Source of the DNA: Saccharospirillum alexandrii
GTDB lineage: Bacteria > Pseudomonadota > Gammaproteobacteria > Pseudomonadales > Natronospirillaceae
Direction of reading: 5' to 3'
DNA length: 64,000 bases
NCBI RefSeq assembly: GCF_004000275.1
Contig: NZ_RCIP01000003.1
Coordinates: 330,572 to 394,571, forward strand
Shown here in pieces: positions 45,136 through 55,429 of the stretch. Below the pieces are notes generated by a model, which made no database searches, had not been told where the DNA came from, and was given only the letters and a program-made list of their open reading frames with translations. A program made the position numbers and the translations under genes. Position 1 is the stretch's first letter. Every line of letters starts with the position of its first letter.

Positions 45136-47196
45136 TTAGGAAGATCCTCCCATTAGGTCGGCCATAGGAAACGGTCGATCAAACCAAAAGCCCTGACCAT
45201 AGTTGCATCCCAATCGCAATAGAGCCTCAACTTGCTCAGGTTGCTCAATACCTTCAGCGATCACTGACAGGGACAAGGAACGGGCAATGGACATGATTCC
45301 CTCAATCATCTGATAGCCGGAGTCGGTCAGTATCTCGTCGACAAATACCTTATCGATCTTGATACCGGTCACCGGCAGATTTTTCAGATAGCCGAGCGAT
45401 GAATAGCCAGTCCCAAAATCATCGATGTCGATTTTGACGCCTCGCTCTTTGAACTGACGCAAATGACTGAGAACGTCGCCACCCGGCTTGACCAGACTGC
45501 CTTCCGTAATTTCAAGCACCAGATTGGCCGGTGACAGTTGCCACAGGTCGAGGCTCTGGTTAACCAGCGATAGCAGTGATACATCTGAGAAATGATCGGC
45601 AGTGATGTTGACCGCGATTGGCAACACCGATTTGCCCTCCTGATTCCGCTGCGCCAGGTGATGCACGACCTGATTGATCATGAAGCGGTCAAGTTCTTTA
45701 CCCAGCCCGATAGCCTCGGCGATGGGAATAAATTCGGCGGGTGAAACGAAGCTGCTGTCCGACCGAGGCCATCGAACCAGGGCTTCAAAGCCAACCCGCT
45801 GGCCTGTTTTCAGCGCCACCTTGGGTTGCAGGTAGACCTCCAACTGGTCGTTTTGCAAGGCTGACCGCAATGCCTGTTCGATGTCCATGCTTCTGGTCAG
45901 GCGGGCGTGATTATCCGGGTTGTAGAAACCGATGTTGATGTCGGTACCAGCCTCCATCATTGCTGCTTCGGACCACTGAATCAGTTCGGATATTTTGTCG
46001 GTGTCCTGCGGACAGAGGCAGATGCCTGCCCGGCCTGAAAGGCGCACGGTTTCGGAGTGCATGGCGTACGGTTCCTCCATCAACGCCACAATACTGCGCA
46101 CGATCCGTGTCACTTCCTCATGATCTGACCCCGGTACAACAGCAATCAGATGGCTACCACTCATTCGCGCGCAAAGACTGTCCACAGGCAGTGCCGACTC
46201 GAGACGGCGCGCTAACCAGGTCAGTATCCGGTCACCTTCTTCATAACCGTAACGCTGATTAACAATGCCAAAACGGGAATAGGAAATAGCCGCGACCGCA
46301 CAGGTCGAATGGGCATTGATCCAGGCAGGGAACTGCTTGATCAGGGCTTCTTTGGTCAGGAAGCCCGTGAGTGCATCATGTGTCTCCAGGTACTCGGCTT
46401 CCTGGCGGGCTTCGTGAACCTCATCCATCAACTTATGCCGGGCACTGAGGTCATGACAGATGCCAATAAACGTACGGGCTCCTTCGACCATGGCCTCACC
46501 AACCGATAGATGCATCGGAAAGGTGGTTCCGTCTTTCCTAAGACCCGAGACCTCACGACCTACGCCGATGATCCGTGCAGGGCCACCTTCCAGATAATGT
46601 CTGATGTACTGGTCGTGCCTGTGCCCGTATTCGGCCGGCATCAACACAGAGACATTGCGCCCAACCACCTCGGCAGAAGACCAGCCAAACAAGGATTGGG
46701 CCGCGGCATTAAACGCCTGAATCAACCCGCCTTCATCAATTGTCACGATGCCATCAGCTGCGGCATCGAACAATGCGTTTTGCACCAGTTGGAGCCGGTA
46801 CAAATCCTGTTCGATCTTCTGCTGCGCTCTCAGGTCACGGCAAAAGGCGAGATACCAGGTTCCGTCGGTCAAAGCTGCTTCAGCGACGGTCAAGTGGATC
46901 GGGAATTCCTGTGCTTCGGAGTCTACCGCTGTCACAATTCGGCTCTGCCCAATGATGCCGGGCCGGCCCGTCGTCTGGTACCGGGTCAGGAATCCATCGT
47001 GCAGATCGGCCATCGCGTGAGGCATCAGGTGCCTGACGTTAGTGCCGTTTAAATAACCCGGCGAGTAGAGAAACAACCGCTCGGCGGACTGGCTGGCACG
47101 AATGATGTTGCCCTGAGTGTCTGAAATAATAACGGCGTCAGGTGAAGCCGCCATTATCGACTCGAACAAGGTGTTAGCCTGGTCGATTCGTATCAT
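45136..47196 (-). CDS. PAS-PAS-GGDEF-EAL c-di-GMP phosphodiesterase-like protein
   Basis: This 686-residue soluble protein has two PAS domains (about 8-120 and 135-255), a GGDEF domain whose signature is decayed (RMSGSHL), and an EAL domain with intact EALVRW, NITADHF, EITEG, DDFGTGYSSLGYL and EGIE blocks. It should therefore degrade c-di-GMP, with the GGDEF part regulatory. It ends 27 bases before the Aer-like gene (47224) on the same strand begins its upstream stop, so the pair may be cotranscribed. Confidence 0.9.
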   Translation of the reverse strand: MIRIDQANTLFESIMAASPDAVIISDTQGNIIRASQSAERLFLYSPGYLNGTNVRHLMPHAMADLHDGFLTRYQTTGRPGIIGQSRIVTAVDSEAQEFPIHLTVAEAALTDGTWYLAFCRDLRAQQKIEQDLYRLQLVQNALFDAAADGIVTIDEGGLIQAFNAAAQSLFGWSSAEVVGRNVSVLMPAEYGHRHDQYIRHYLEGGPARIIGVGREVSGLRKDGTTFPMHLSVGEAMVEGARTFIGICHDLSARHKLMDEVHEARQEAEYLETHDALTGFLTKEALIKQFPAWINAHSTCAVAAISYSRFGIVNQRYGYEEGDRILTWLARRLESALPVDSLCARMSGSHLIAVVPGSDHEEVTRIVRSIVALMEEPYAMHSETVRLSGRAGICLCPQDTDKISELIQWSEAAMMEAGTDINIGFYNPDNHARLTRSMDIEQALRSALQNDQLEVYLQPKVALKTGQRVGFEALVRWPRSDSSFVSPAEFIPIAEAIGLGKELDRFMINQVVHHLAQRNQEGKSVLPIAVNITADHFSDVSLLSLVNQSLDLWQLSPANLVLEITEGSLVKPGGDVLSHLRQFKERGVKIDIDDFGTGYSSLGYLKNLPVTGIKIDKVFVDEILTDSGYQMIEGIMSIARSLSLSVIAEGIEQPEQVEALLRLGCNYGQGFWFDRPFPMADLMGGSS

Positions 47197-47223
47197 GCAT
47201 ACTCAAATTTCATGTGTCGGTGG

Positions 47224-48789
47224 CTATCGTTTAAACCGGTTGACCAGCTCATCCAGGTCCTGGGCGACTCTGTGAACCTGACCGATTCGCTCAGCCGCGT
47301 GCGTTGATAAATCGGTATTGCTCGATGCCAGGTTTGAAATGGTTACAATTTGCTGATTGATTTGTTCCGACACCTGCGCCTGCTCCTCAACCGCTGCCGC
47401 CATTTCCTGAGACATACTGGCAATGCCGTCGACTGAGGCGGCAATACCATCGAGTTTATCGGATGAAATCGCGACCTGTTTCAACCCCTCTTCGGCATCT
47501 TTCTGTCCCTCACTCGCCACGGTAATCGCCTGCTTGGCGCGGTTTTTCAGTTCGGCAATGATTGAATGAATTTCCTGTGTCGACCCCTGGGTGCGTTGCG
47601 CCAGTTGACGCACCTCATCGGCCACCACCGCAAAGCCCCGGCCGGACTCGCCAGCCCGTGCTGCTTCGATGGCGGCGTTCAATGCCAACAGGTTAGTCTG
47701 CTCTGCAATTTGTTCAATGATCTGGGCCGCACCCATGATGGTTTCCGTTTGTTTCGACAAATCGCCAACCGCTTTGCTGATGCCATCCACCTTGGTTTTT
47801 AATTGTTCAATCACCTGGTGGGTTTTGCGGGAAACCGAAGCGCCCTCTGTGGCCAGTCCGCTGGCTTCCTCGGCTTTGTGGGCGGTTTGCTGAACGTGAT
47901 TGGACACTTCGTTGATGGTGGCGGTCATCTGATTCATCGCCGCCGCCACCTGATCGGATTCGTCCTGTTGCTTGCGCATCTCAGACTGCGCTTCCGTGGC
48001 CATGCTCAGTGCATCGGAGGCATCGCGGCTGGCCCGTACCGACGCATCCTGAATGCGGGTCAGCACGGTATCCAGATGCGCTTGCTCGCTCATAATGGCG
48101 ACTTTCAATCGACCCAGATCGCGGGCATCGTCGGTGTAGCTCCTGACCGCCAGATCGTGTTTAAACGACTTGCCCAGCAGCTTATTAAGCCCTGCCATCA
48201 GCGAACGGCGAGACAGCAGCCACCAGCAAGACAAGGCAATGAGCGAGAGCAGCACGACGCCGTACGCCAAAGCAAGCTGATTGGATGCAAAGAGTGCCAG
48301 CGACACCAAGGCCACAACGGCAGTTGCCATGGTTTGCCGGGGTGGCAACGCAGGGCCGGTTTTAAAACCCGACTTCTTGATGTTGCGATAGAGCTTTTCG
48401 GCGCGTTCAACATCGCTGCGCTTGGGGACACGACGAACCGATTCATAGCCGATGACGGTGCCGTTATCGGTCACCGGGGTAACATAAGCATTCACCCAAT
48501 AATAATCACCGTTTTTGCAGCGGTTCTTAACCAGACCCATCCAGGGCTGGTTGGCCTTCAGATGCGACCACATGACTTCATAGGCTTCTGACGGCATGTC
48601 CGGATGACGGATGATGTTATGGGGCTGACCGATAAGCTCTTCCCGAGTAAAGCCGCTGACGCGTTCAAAGGCATCGTTGCAGTGTTTGATTCGGCCTTTC
48701 AAATCAGTGGACGAAATCAGCTTTTCGTCTGTTGAAAACGAAATTTCCTTATCGGTAACCGGTTGATTATTTCTCACTACTTCCTCCAA
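47224..48789 (-). CDS. Aer-like PAS-containing chemoreceptor
   Basis: This 521-residue protein has an N-terminal PAS domain (residues 15-130; IIRHPDMP and [15 protein letters not shown], the Aer pattern that binds FAD). Two central hydrophobic segments (about 160-200) follow, then a methyl-accepting signalling domain with [20 protein letters not shown]. Aer senses redox state or oxygen for energy taxis. It is probably in one transcript with the downstream PAS-PAS-GGDEF-EAL gene, linking aerotaxis and c-di-GMP signalling; this is inference. Confidence 0.92.
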   Translation of the reverse strand: MEEVVRNNQPVTDKEISFSTDEKLISSTDLKGRIKHCNDAFERVSGFTREELIGQPHNIIRHPDMPSEAYEVMWSHLKANQPWMGLVKNRCKNGDYYWVNAYVTPVTDNGTVIGYESVRRVPKRSDVERAEKLYRNIKKSGFKTGPALPPRQTMATAVVALVSLALFASNQLALAYGVVLLSLIALSCWWLLSRRSLMAGLNKLLGKSFKHDLAVRSYTDDARDLGRLKVAIMSEQAHLDTVLTRIQDASVRASRDASDALSMATEAQSEMRKQQDESDQVAAAMNQMTATINEVSNHVQQTAHKAEEASGLATEGASVSRKTHQVIEQLKTKVDGISKAVGDLSKQTETIMGAAQIIEQIAEQTNLLALNAAIEAARAGESGRGFAVVADEVRQLAQRTQGSTQEIHSIIAELKNRAKQAITVASEGQKDAEEGLKQVAISSDKLDGIAASVDGIASMSQEMAAAVEEQAQVSEQINQQIVTISNLASSNTDLSTHAAERIGQVHRVAQDLDELVNRFKR

Positions 48790-49172
48790 TGCCTGCTAAC
48801 AGGCAATCACTCCTGCCATATCCGGGTATCAGCCAACTGGTTTCCGTGAACGGAACTCAGCAAACCCTCGCATTCAGTCGGAAACGTATCCGGGTGAAAC
48901 ACGTTGGGCACTCTGATTCCAATTACCACTGTAGCGCATACTATCGGCTTGGTTATCAGCCTCTTTAGTACAGTTTTTTAACTGAGTCGGCAGAGTCATA
49001 AATCGTCAGGATAGGGAGAGACAGCCGATCTCATTATCGAGATGCGCGATGCTGGTAGGTATAGACCAGCGTTTGGCATTGAGCAAAAACCAACCTGAAA
49101 TAGGTTCGAGTGACTTAACACTAGCAGACGTTTACGGTTTTTTTAAGGAGTTGGCGGATGGACCACGAAAAC
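48790..49172. other. Intergenic region upstream of the aer-like gene
   Basis: I see no gene here. It contains a small hairpin (TGCCTG-CTAA-CAGGCA) next to the aer-like start, the promoter region of that gene, and the end of the rhlE terminator at its right edge. Confidence 0.5.
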
Positions 49173-49217
49173 AAAAAAAAACGGGTTACCGGGCGAGTGG
49201 CTCGCACCGGTAACCCG
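49173..49217 (-). terminator. Rho-independent terminator of rhlE
   Basis: On the minus strand CGGGTTACCGG and CCGGTAACCCG form a perfect 11-bp stem, followed by a run of eight or more T. It lies 9 bases after the stop codon of the gene at 49226. Confidence 0.93.
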
Positions 49218-49225
49218 AACAGACA

Positions 49226-50560
49226 TCAGGCCGTGGCAGAATTGCGCGGGCGTGCAGGTCTTGGCTTGCGACGTACGGTGGGCTTGTTGGCCGGGGTGTC
49301 TGAACGGCGATCGTTGCGATCACCGGTCGAACGGCCCTGGCTGTTGCCATTACGTGCCGACTGCGGGCGGTTTGGCCGTGAACTGCTGGCCGGGCGCTTG
49401 CTGCTGGCACGACCTTCCGGTACCCGCTGATCCGGCTCGAAACCTTCAATTTCAGTACGTTCGATGCGCTGACTGGTCAGCTTCTCGATACCGGCCAGAA
49501 AATCGGCTTCATCGGCGCTAACCAGTGAAATCGCTTTGCCCGAGGCGCCAGCACGACCGGTACGGCCAATGCGGTGTACGTAATCTTCAGCGATGTTCGG
49601 CAGATCGAAATTCACCACTTGTGGCAGCTGGTCAATGTCCAGACCCCGGGCGGCAATGTCGGTTGCAACCAGAATGCTGACTTTTCCGGCCTTGAAGTTG
49701 GCCAGTGCCTTGGTCCGGGCACCCTGGCTTTTATTGCCGTGAATGGCCGCGGCCCGAATGTCGTTTTTCTCCAGAAATTCGGTCAGCTTGTTGGCGCCGT
49801 GCTTGGTGCGGGTGAACACCAGCGCCTGTTTCCAGCCGCCGTCGTGAATCAGCTTGGCCAGCAGCGCAGGCTTGCGCTTTTTATCAACCGGATGCACTTC
49901 CTGGGTCACCGTGGCCGCCGTGGTGTTGCGCGGCGTTACCGAGATTTCGACCGGGTCGTTCACCAGGCCTTTGGCCAGGGTGCGAATTTCCGGTGAGAAA
50001 GTTGCCGAGAATAAGAGGTTCTGGCGTTCTTTGGGCAGTACGGCCAGAATTTTCTTGATGTCGTTAATGAAGCCCATGTCGAGCATGCGGTCGGCTTCGT
50101 CGAGCACCAGGACTTCGAGTTGTTTGAAGTTAACCGCACGCTGGTTGAACAGGTCGAGCAGACGACCCGGTGTGGCCACCAGAATGTCGGCGCCTTTGCG
50201 CAGAGCCATCATTTGCGGGTTAATCTTCACACCGCCGAAAACAACGGTGGAGCTCAGGTTCAGGTGGCGGCCGTAAGTCACGACGCTTTCCTGAATCTGG
50301 GCAGCCAGCTCCCGGGTTGGGGTCAGAATCAAGGCGCGGGTGCTGTTGCTGCGGGCACGTTCGCCGTCAGCAAGGCGTTGCAACAGGGGCAGGGTAAAAC
50401 CTGCGGTTTTGCCGGTGCCGGTCTGGGCAGCGGCCATCACATCACGGCCGGACAGTACGGCGGGAATCGCCTGGGCCTGAATGGGTGACGGTGTATCATA
50501 GCCTTGGTCGGCCACGGCTTTTTGCAGTGGCAATGACAGGCCGAGAGAGGCAAAGCTCAT
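49226..50560 (-). CDS. rhlE: DEAD-box RNA helicase, RhlE type
   Basis: This 444-residue helicase has the full motif set: Q motif ([13 protein letters not shown]), [53 protein letters not shown] and [11 protein letters not shown] basic Arg/Ser/Pro-rich tail of about 70 residues binds RNA. RhlE-type helicases act in ribosome assembly and RNA decay. A strong terminator follows closely, and it is monocistronic. Confidence 0.9.
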   Translation of the reverse strand: MSFASLGLSLPLQKAVADQGYDTPSPIQAQAIPAVLSGRDVMAAAQTGTGKTAGFTLPLLQRLADGERARSNSTRALILTPTRELAAQIQESVVTYGRHLNLSSTVVFGGVKINPQMMALRKGADILVATPGRLLDLFNQRAVNFKQLEVLVLDEADRMLDMGFINDIKKILAVLPKERQNLLFSATFSPEIRTLAKGLVNDPVEISVTPRNTTAATVTQEVHPVDKKRKPALLAKLIHDGGWKQALVFTRTKHGANKLTEFLEKNDIRAAAIHGNKSQGARTKALANFKAGKVSILVATDIAARGLDIDQLPQVVNFDLPNIAEDYVHRIGRTGRAGASGKAISLVSADEADFLAGIEKLTSQRIERTEIEGFEPDQRVPEGRASSKRPASSSRPNRPQSARNGNSQGRSTGDRNDRRSDTPANKPTVRRKPRPARPRNSATA

Positions 50561-50767
50561 AGTTCGGAGGTTCTCTATTTAAAAGACAAAGATGGGTGAC
50601 CCATCCTTTTAACAGGCAGGTCGCGGCGCCCGTTTTTGAGCGGCGGTGCAGCTTACAGGAAGGGGCTGCAGAACGCCATGTTTGGAGAGGGAATAGACGG
50701 TGGCGCCATGGGTTAGAAATTCGGTGACTAACTTTCGACTGCACCACCCTTAGCTCTGGTGCCAAGC

Positions 50768-50874
50768 GGACCACCAGGTACGCCTGCTGAAGGTACGCCG
50801 TAAACCCATCCATGGGGGCTCGCAGACAACATCCATGCTGTCTCACGACCTTCAGCAGGCGTACCTGGCGGTCC
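50768..50874 (+). repeat. Structured intergenic repeat, type 1
   Basis: The 27-bp arms (inner part CCAGGTACGCCTGCTGAAGG) pair with one difference. The core ACGCCGTAAACCCATCCATG and hairpin ACAGCA-TCCA-TGCTGT-like stem are present. A second, outer 17-bp perfect inverted repeat (CATGGGTTAGAAATTCG) flanks it at 50707-50723 and 50901-50917. Confidence 0.92.
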
Positions 50875-50985
50875 TTGGGTAGCCAGTGGTTGAATTACCT
50901 CGAATTTCTAACCCATGACGGTTGAATCCGAGGTTACACATTAGCACCTACTCTGTTTCGGGGATTATCACGATTATTCAGTCGA

Positions 50986-52644
50986 TCACTCTTCGCACGC
51001 AAAGCTAGCAGCCGAAGCTTCATCACCTCCTGTGTATCTGGCTACTTGTGGGTAGGGGCAAAGTTTACGCTCTACCTGACCCAGTTGCGCCATGGCATCG
51101 TCATTACCGGGCATTACGCCTGCAACCACGGCTTCAGGCGCCTTACCCTGTTCGACCCAGTCGACCAGTGCGGTGAAGAAGTCGAAATCATCCACCGTAG
51201 GGCCGCCGGCGCCGTGTGGCATGCCGGGTACGCGGTAGTACCGGGCGAAGACTTCGGCCTCGTCGTTGTTGTTGGCGTCGAGTTTCCGGTACCAGTTGGT
51301 GGTGTCGTTGACGGAGAACACCGGGTCGCTCACGCCGTGGAAAATCAGCATTTTGCCGCCCTGGTCGTTAAAGTCGGCCAGGGTTGGGTTTTCCGAGTCG
51401 GGTGGGGTCATGTAGTCCATCGCCGATTCGGGGTAGCGGTCGGTGGTTGCGTAGATTTTAGGGGCGTCGCTGTCGAAGTCAAAACCAAGCAGGTACTGTT
51501 CGAGCGCCTGGGGGGTACCGGCCACTTCGGTAGGCGGCGTGGTAAACAGCTGCGCCAGTGAGGCGGAACCCATTACGCCGATCAGGGGCTGGTTGTTCCA
51601 GGGTGGAATCGGGGTTTCCAGTTTCCAGAAACGCCAGTCGCCGGAGCCGATGCCGATGTCCCAGGGCCAGTCACTGTACAGCGGCACACCCTGGGAGTTG
51701 ACCGGGCCGTTGTGAATCGCGGTGAGGGCGGCTACCTGGGCTTTGCTCAGGCAATGGCCGGTTATGGCGGCATCACACTGCAGGGCTTCTATGTCGAAGG
51801 CTGACTGGCAAGCATCGGTATCGGCGATGTAGCCGTCTTCGAGCCCGTCCAGTGAATCGCAGGCCTGGGCGATGCCGTCAGCCACGGCTTTTAATTGCTC
51901 ACGGCTGAAGGCGGTTCTTACGTCGCCATTAATGGCTTTGAAAGCCTGAATATCCCAGGCGTGTTGCACCGCGGCCCGGGGCAGGTTGAAGCCGGGGTAG
52001 CCAACCAGCAAGCCATCGAAGGCTTCGGGCATGCGCGAGGCGGCGACCATGGCATGACGCCCGCCGTTGGACCCGCCAACACCATAGGTGTAATCGATGC
52101 CGTCGTCGTAATAGGTTTCTACCAGGGTGGTTGCCAACGGGTGCAGTTTGCTGACGGCGGTGTAGCCGTAATCGCGCCGGGCTTCGGGGTCGAAACCAAA
52201 ACGGGCGCCACCGGCTAGGCCGGCTTCAGGGTTGGCATCACCGGCATGGCCGGCGTCACTGGACACCACGGCATAGCCGCGGTTCAGGGCGGTGTCGGAT
52301 TCATCGCCGCCTTTCAGTTCGCCCACCGCTGGGACGACCGAGCCATCGTTGCCACCATTGAACTGGTGGACAAAGCGCTGGTTCCAGTCGTTGGGCAAGC
52401 GCAGTTCAAAGCTGATCTGGTAGTCTTTGCCATCGGCCCCGGTACGAGCGTGGGCAGCCCCCAGAATGCGGCAGTGGTCGACGGCAAAGTCTTCACCAGC
52501 GGCGACGGTTTCGATTTGGCTGATCGACAAGTCGGCGCGTTCCAGAACGCCAATACTGTCATTCGTGCAAGCCAGGCCTGCGGCGAAAGCGGGTGCGGTG
52601 CCAGCGGCAAGCAGGCTGGCGACCAGGGTGCGTTTTACGTTCAT
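50986..52644 (-). CDS. Tannase/feruloyl-esterase family enzyme
   Basis: This 552-residue secreted protein has a signal peptide (ending about residue 22, APAFAAG). The alpha/beta-hydrolase tannase family is shown by the nucleophile block VGGSNGGRHAM, the acid region VSDPVFS and the His in PGMPHGAGGP, with Cys pairs typical of the family. It probably splits ester-linked phenolic acids such as feruloyl or galloyl esters outside the cytoplasm. It lies at the end of the catabolic gene set (52689-59994) and fits as its supply step. Confidence 0.85.
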   Translation of the reverse strand: MNVKRTLVASLLAAGTAPAFAAGLACTNDSIGVLERADLSISQIETVAAGEDFAVDHCRILGAAHARTGADGKDYQISFELRLPNDWNQRFVHQFNGGNDGSVVPAVGELKGGDESDTALNRGYAVVSSDAGHAGDANPEAGLAGGARFGFDPEARRDYGYTAVSKLHPLATTLVETYYDDGIDYTYGVGGSNGGRHAMVAASRMPEAFDGLLVGYPGFNLPRAAVQHAWDIQAFKAINGDVRTAFSREQLKAVADGIAQACDSLDGLEDGYIADTDACQSAFDIEALQCDAAITGHCLSKAQVAALTAIHNGPVNSQGVPLYSDWPWDIGIGSGDWRFWKLETPIPPWNNQPLIGVMGSASLAQLFTTPPTEVAGTPQALEQYLLGFDFDSDAPKIYATTDRYPESAMDYMTPPDSENPTLADFNDQGGKMLIFHGVSDPVFSVNDTTNWYRKLDANNNDEAEVFARYYRVPGMPHGAGGPTVDDFDFFTALVDWVEQGKAPEAVVAGVMPGNDDAMAQLGQVERKLCPYPQVARYTGGDEASAASFACEE

Positions 52645-52688
52645 AGAAATCTCCTTATTGTTTTTATAGAGACGACAATGCTGAGCAT

Positions 52689-53105
52689 TTAGACGTTGAA
52701 AGCTTGCAGCACCTCCTGAGGAATGGGTTGGGATTTGATCTTGTCAGGGTCTTCCGGGTCTTTACCAACCCAAACGCGGGTTTCGAACCCTTCGACCGCC
52801 AGGGCATCGCCTTTCAGAATGCGGTGATGCACGTCGAAACTGCTGCGCCGAAATTCGGTGATGGTCGATTCGATCACCACCTCTTCGCCAAAGTGCGACG
52901 GAATGTAGAATTTCGAACGCGTATCGACCATGGGAATACCGACCATATTAAACTGCTTCAACATGTCGAATTTCGGGAAGCCCGCCTTGGCAAAGAGCTT
53001 GCCGGTACAGGCATCGAAATAGGCAAAATAACGCGGGTAAAACACGATGCCGGCCGGGTCGCAATCACCCCATTCGATGGTTTGTGTGTGTCGGTTAATG
53101 AGCAT
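52689..53105 (-). CDS. Hotdog-fold acyl-CoA thioesterase (4HBT/YbgC type)
   Basis: This 138-residue protein has the 4-hydroxybenzoyl-CoA thioesterase signature IEWGDCDPAGIVFYPRYFAY, including the catalytic Asp. In this locus it could hydrolyse the benzoyl-CoA-type product of side-chain shortening, releasing the aromatic acid. The ATG at 53105 starts the conserved block; the frame upstream overlaps the ligase gene. Its start lies 10 bases past the ligase stop. Confidence 0.85.
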   Translation of the reverse strand: MLINRHTQTIEWGDCDPAGIVFYPRYFAYFDACTGKLFAKAGFPKFDMLKQFNMVGIPMVDTRSKFYIPSHFGEEVVIESTITEFRRSSFDVHHRILKGDALAVEGFETRVWVGKDPEDPDKIKSQPIPQEVLQAFNV

Positions 53106-53115
53106 GGAGTGATCC

Positions 53116-54960
53116 TTAGTCGGTGAGTTTGATAACAGCGTCGGATGGCGTTGACTGATACATATCATCCACCACGGCAGCGCGGTTTTCCAACACGGCG
53201 CGCTGGTTGATCGAGCCTTTGTCGGTAATTTCATGAGCATCGAGACGCGGCATTTCAGTGAGCAGCACCAGCCGTTCAACGCGGTTTGAACTGCCTGTGC
53301 TGCTGGCTTTCAGGTCACGCAGCAATTGCTTGAATCGTTCTGTCACGGCCGGATGTTTCACGACGTCTTCGATGTCGGCCTCTGCACCCAACCCCGCCAG
53401 CAAACGACACTGCTCCCGCTCGGGAAACACCAGCGCGGACACAAAGGCCCGGTCAAGCCCGGCGATCACAACGTCCTGTACCACAGGCGCACCGGCGTCG
53501 ATGATTCGGGCGCGTAGCGGCCCGACACTGACCCAGGTACCGGTATCGAGTTTGAAATCTTCCGAGATGCGGCCATCGAATTTCATGCCGCGTTGCGGGT
53601 TCTCCGGGTCGATGAATTTGGCGGCATCGCCCAGGCAATAGAAGCCTTCGTCATCAAAGACTTTGGCGGTCACCTCCGGCTGACGCCAGTAACCCGGCAT
53701 CACATTCGGGCCTTTAACCCGGCACTCCAGCTTGCCGCCGTTCGGCACCAGCTTCACTGACACGCCCAGTGCCGGCAACCCGATCACGCCCGACTGTGAT
53801 TCCTCCAGCGAGGCAAACATTGCCGACGGCGCCGTCTCGGTCGCCCCCAGGCCGGTCAGCATGCCAACTTTTGCGCCAATGGATTTAACAGCCAGGTTAT
53901 CCAGCTTGTCCCACACATGCTGAGCAAGGCCGGCACCGGCAAAAAACATCAGCTTCAGATCACCGAAGAAGCGATCGCGCAGGGCATCGTCCTGCTCAAG
54001 TCGATCGGCCAGCAGTTCAAACCCCTTGGGCACGTTGAAATAAACCGTTGGCGAAATGTCCTGAAGGTTACGAATGGTGCGCTCGAACAAAGCCGGCGTC
54101 GGCTTGCCATCATCAATGTACAGGGTGCCACCGTTGTACAACACAATGCCGACATTGTGATTACCACCAAAGGTGTGATTCCAGGGTAACCAGTCGAGCA
54201 AAACCGGTGGCTCTTTTTTCAGAAACGGCATGACACCCGCCAGCATTTCCTGGTTTGATGCCAGCATCCGGTTGGTGTTGATCACACCCTTGGGCATACC
54301 GGTAGAACCCGACGTAAACAGGAACTTGGCAATGGTATCGGGTGAAAGCAGCGCGTGCGCCTTGTCGACAGCATCAGTAACAGGTGTCGCCAACAAGCTT
54401 TCAAACGCAAGCGCGTCACCGCTATAACCCGTGGAATCAATGGCAATGACTTCAGCGTCATCAGCGGCAATTGCACTCAGCGCATCGCCATAATCAGCCG
54501 CTTTGTCGACCAGGTAAGCACCCGGTGTCAGCAGGTCACAAATGTATTTGGCTTTGCCGAAATCCTTACTAACCAGACAATAAGCCGGTGATAGAGGCGC
54601 ATAGGGAATACCCACATACATGGCCGCCAGTGCCAATAATAAATGCTCGGTGCTATTGCCACTCAAGATCGCCAGCGGCCGCTCAGATGTCAGCCCCTTA
54701 TCCAACAGCGCCTGCGCCAGTGACCGGACCCGTTTCAGCGTTTCACCATAACTGACCGGCACCCACTCGCCTTCTTTATTGCGCTCAGCCACAAACACCC
54801 GGTCTGGCGCCACACTGGCCCAGTGATCTAGCCGCTCGATCAGCGTATCGGGATAGGCCGGCAGTTGCTCTTCGGTTTCCAGTAACTGAGTGCCATCGGA
54901 ACGCTTCGTCAACCGGGCTGTCGCCCGACCAATCTCAATATCGCGGTAATCGGTTGCCAT
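53116..54960 (-). CDS. Feruloyl-CoA synthetase-like acyl-CoA ligase
   Basis: This 614-residue ANL-superfamily enzyme has the AMP-binding motif LFTSGSTGMPKGVI and C-terminal GRISEDFKLDTGTWVSVGPL. The blocks AILSGNSTEHLLLALAAMYVG and PYAPLSPAYCLVSKDFGK are like those of feruloyl-CoA synthetases. It activates a carboxylic acid, probably a hydroxycinnamate, to its CoA ester. The ATG at 54960 has AAGGTGAGG just upstream and is preferred over one at 55011. Neighbours provide the remaining beta-oxidation steps. Confidence 0.85.
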   Translation of the reverse strand: MATDYRDIEIGRATARLTKRSDGTQLLETEEQLPAYPDTLIERLDHWASVAPDRVFVAERNKEGEWVPVSYGETLKRVRSLAQALLDKGLTSERPLAILSGNSTEHLLLALAAMYVGIPYAPLSPAYCLVSKDFGKAKYICDLLTPGAYLVDKAADYGDALSAIAADDAEVIAIDSTGYSGDALAFESLLATPVTDAVDKAHALLSPDTIAKFLFTSGSTGMPKGVINTNRMLASNQEMLAGVMPFLKKEPPVLLDWLPWNHTFGGNHNVGIVLYNGGTLYIDDGKPTPALFERTIRNLQDISPTVYFNVPKGFELLADRLEQDDALRDRFFGDLKLMFFAGAGLAQHVWDKLDNLAVKSIGAKVGMLTGLGATETAPSAMFASLEESQSGVIGLPALGVSVKLVPNGGKLECRVKGPNVMPGYWRQPEVTAKVFDDEGFYCLGDAAKFIDPENPQRGMKFDGRISEDFKLDTGTWVSVGPLRARIIDAGAPVVQDVVIAGLDRAFVSALVFPEREQCRLLAGLGAEADIEDVVKHPAVTERFKQLLRDLKASSTGSSNRVERLVLLTEMPRLDAHEITDKGSINQRAVLENRAAVVDDMYQSTPSDAVIKLTD

Positions 54961-55057
54961 GTCCTCACCTTCTTGTTTTAAGTCACCCGGCTCTTTATGT
55001 TTTTGAGCCATCGTGGTTACTGTGGTTAACGTTGAACTTTACTCGGGGCAGTCGTTC

Positions 55058-55163
55058 GGGTTGCAGGTCCGCTTCACTCCGTACCGCTTGCAGGCACATC
55101 CCTGTGCCACCAAACGGCACGCGGGCGTCCTGCCCGCTACTGCGTGAAACGCCCCTGCAACCC
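55058..55163 (+). repeat. Structured intergenic repeat, type 3
   Basis: The 20-bp arms GGGTTGCAGGTCCGCTTCAC and the complement of GTGAAACGCCCCTGCAACCC pair at 17 of 20 positions. Two inner hairpins, GGCACA-TCCC-TGTGCC and GCGGGC-GTCCT-GCCCGC, give the same two-hairpin plan as types 1 and 2 with a different sequence. It lies upstream of the ligase gene. Confidence 0.7.
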
Positions 55164-55255
55164 TGTATCAATTGCCAACCTAAAATTTTCTAAACTGTCG
55201 TAGAAACGATTCGATCTTTCGGATGAAATATTGCCACCAATCCAAGTGACAGCTG

Positions 55256-55348
55256 CCGGGTTGGTCTATCCGGGGTAGTCCGCAACATGGATGTTGCGGT
55301 CTAGGCTCCATGGACGGATTCACGCCGACCCCGGATAGACCAACCCGG
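55256..55348 (-). repeat. Structured intergenic repeat, type 1
   Basis: The perfect 20-bp arms (CCGGGTTGGTCTATCCGGGG) contain an inverted core and the hairpin CCGCAACA-TCCA-TGTTGCGG (read on the minus strand). It lies in the 3' region of the acyl-CoA dehydrogenase gene and next to a type 3 element. Confidence 0.92.
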
Positions 55349-55429
55349 TAGTTGGCACGAACTCCTGGCTACAAGGCCGAACCCAGCAGAGGTCTACCCG
55401 GTTGCTGTAATAAACTCATGGCAAAAAGC

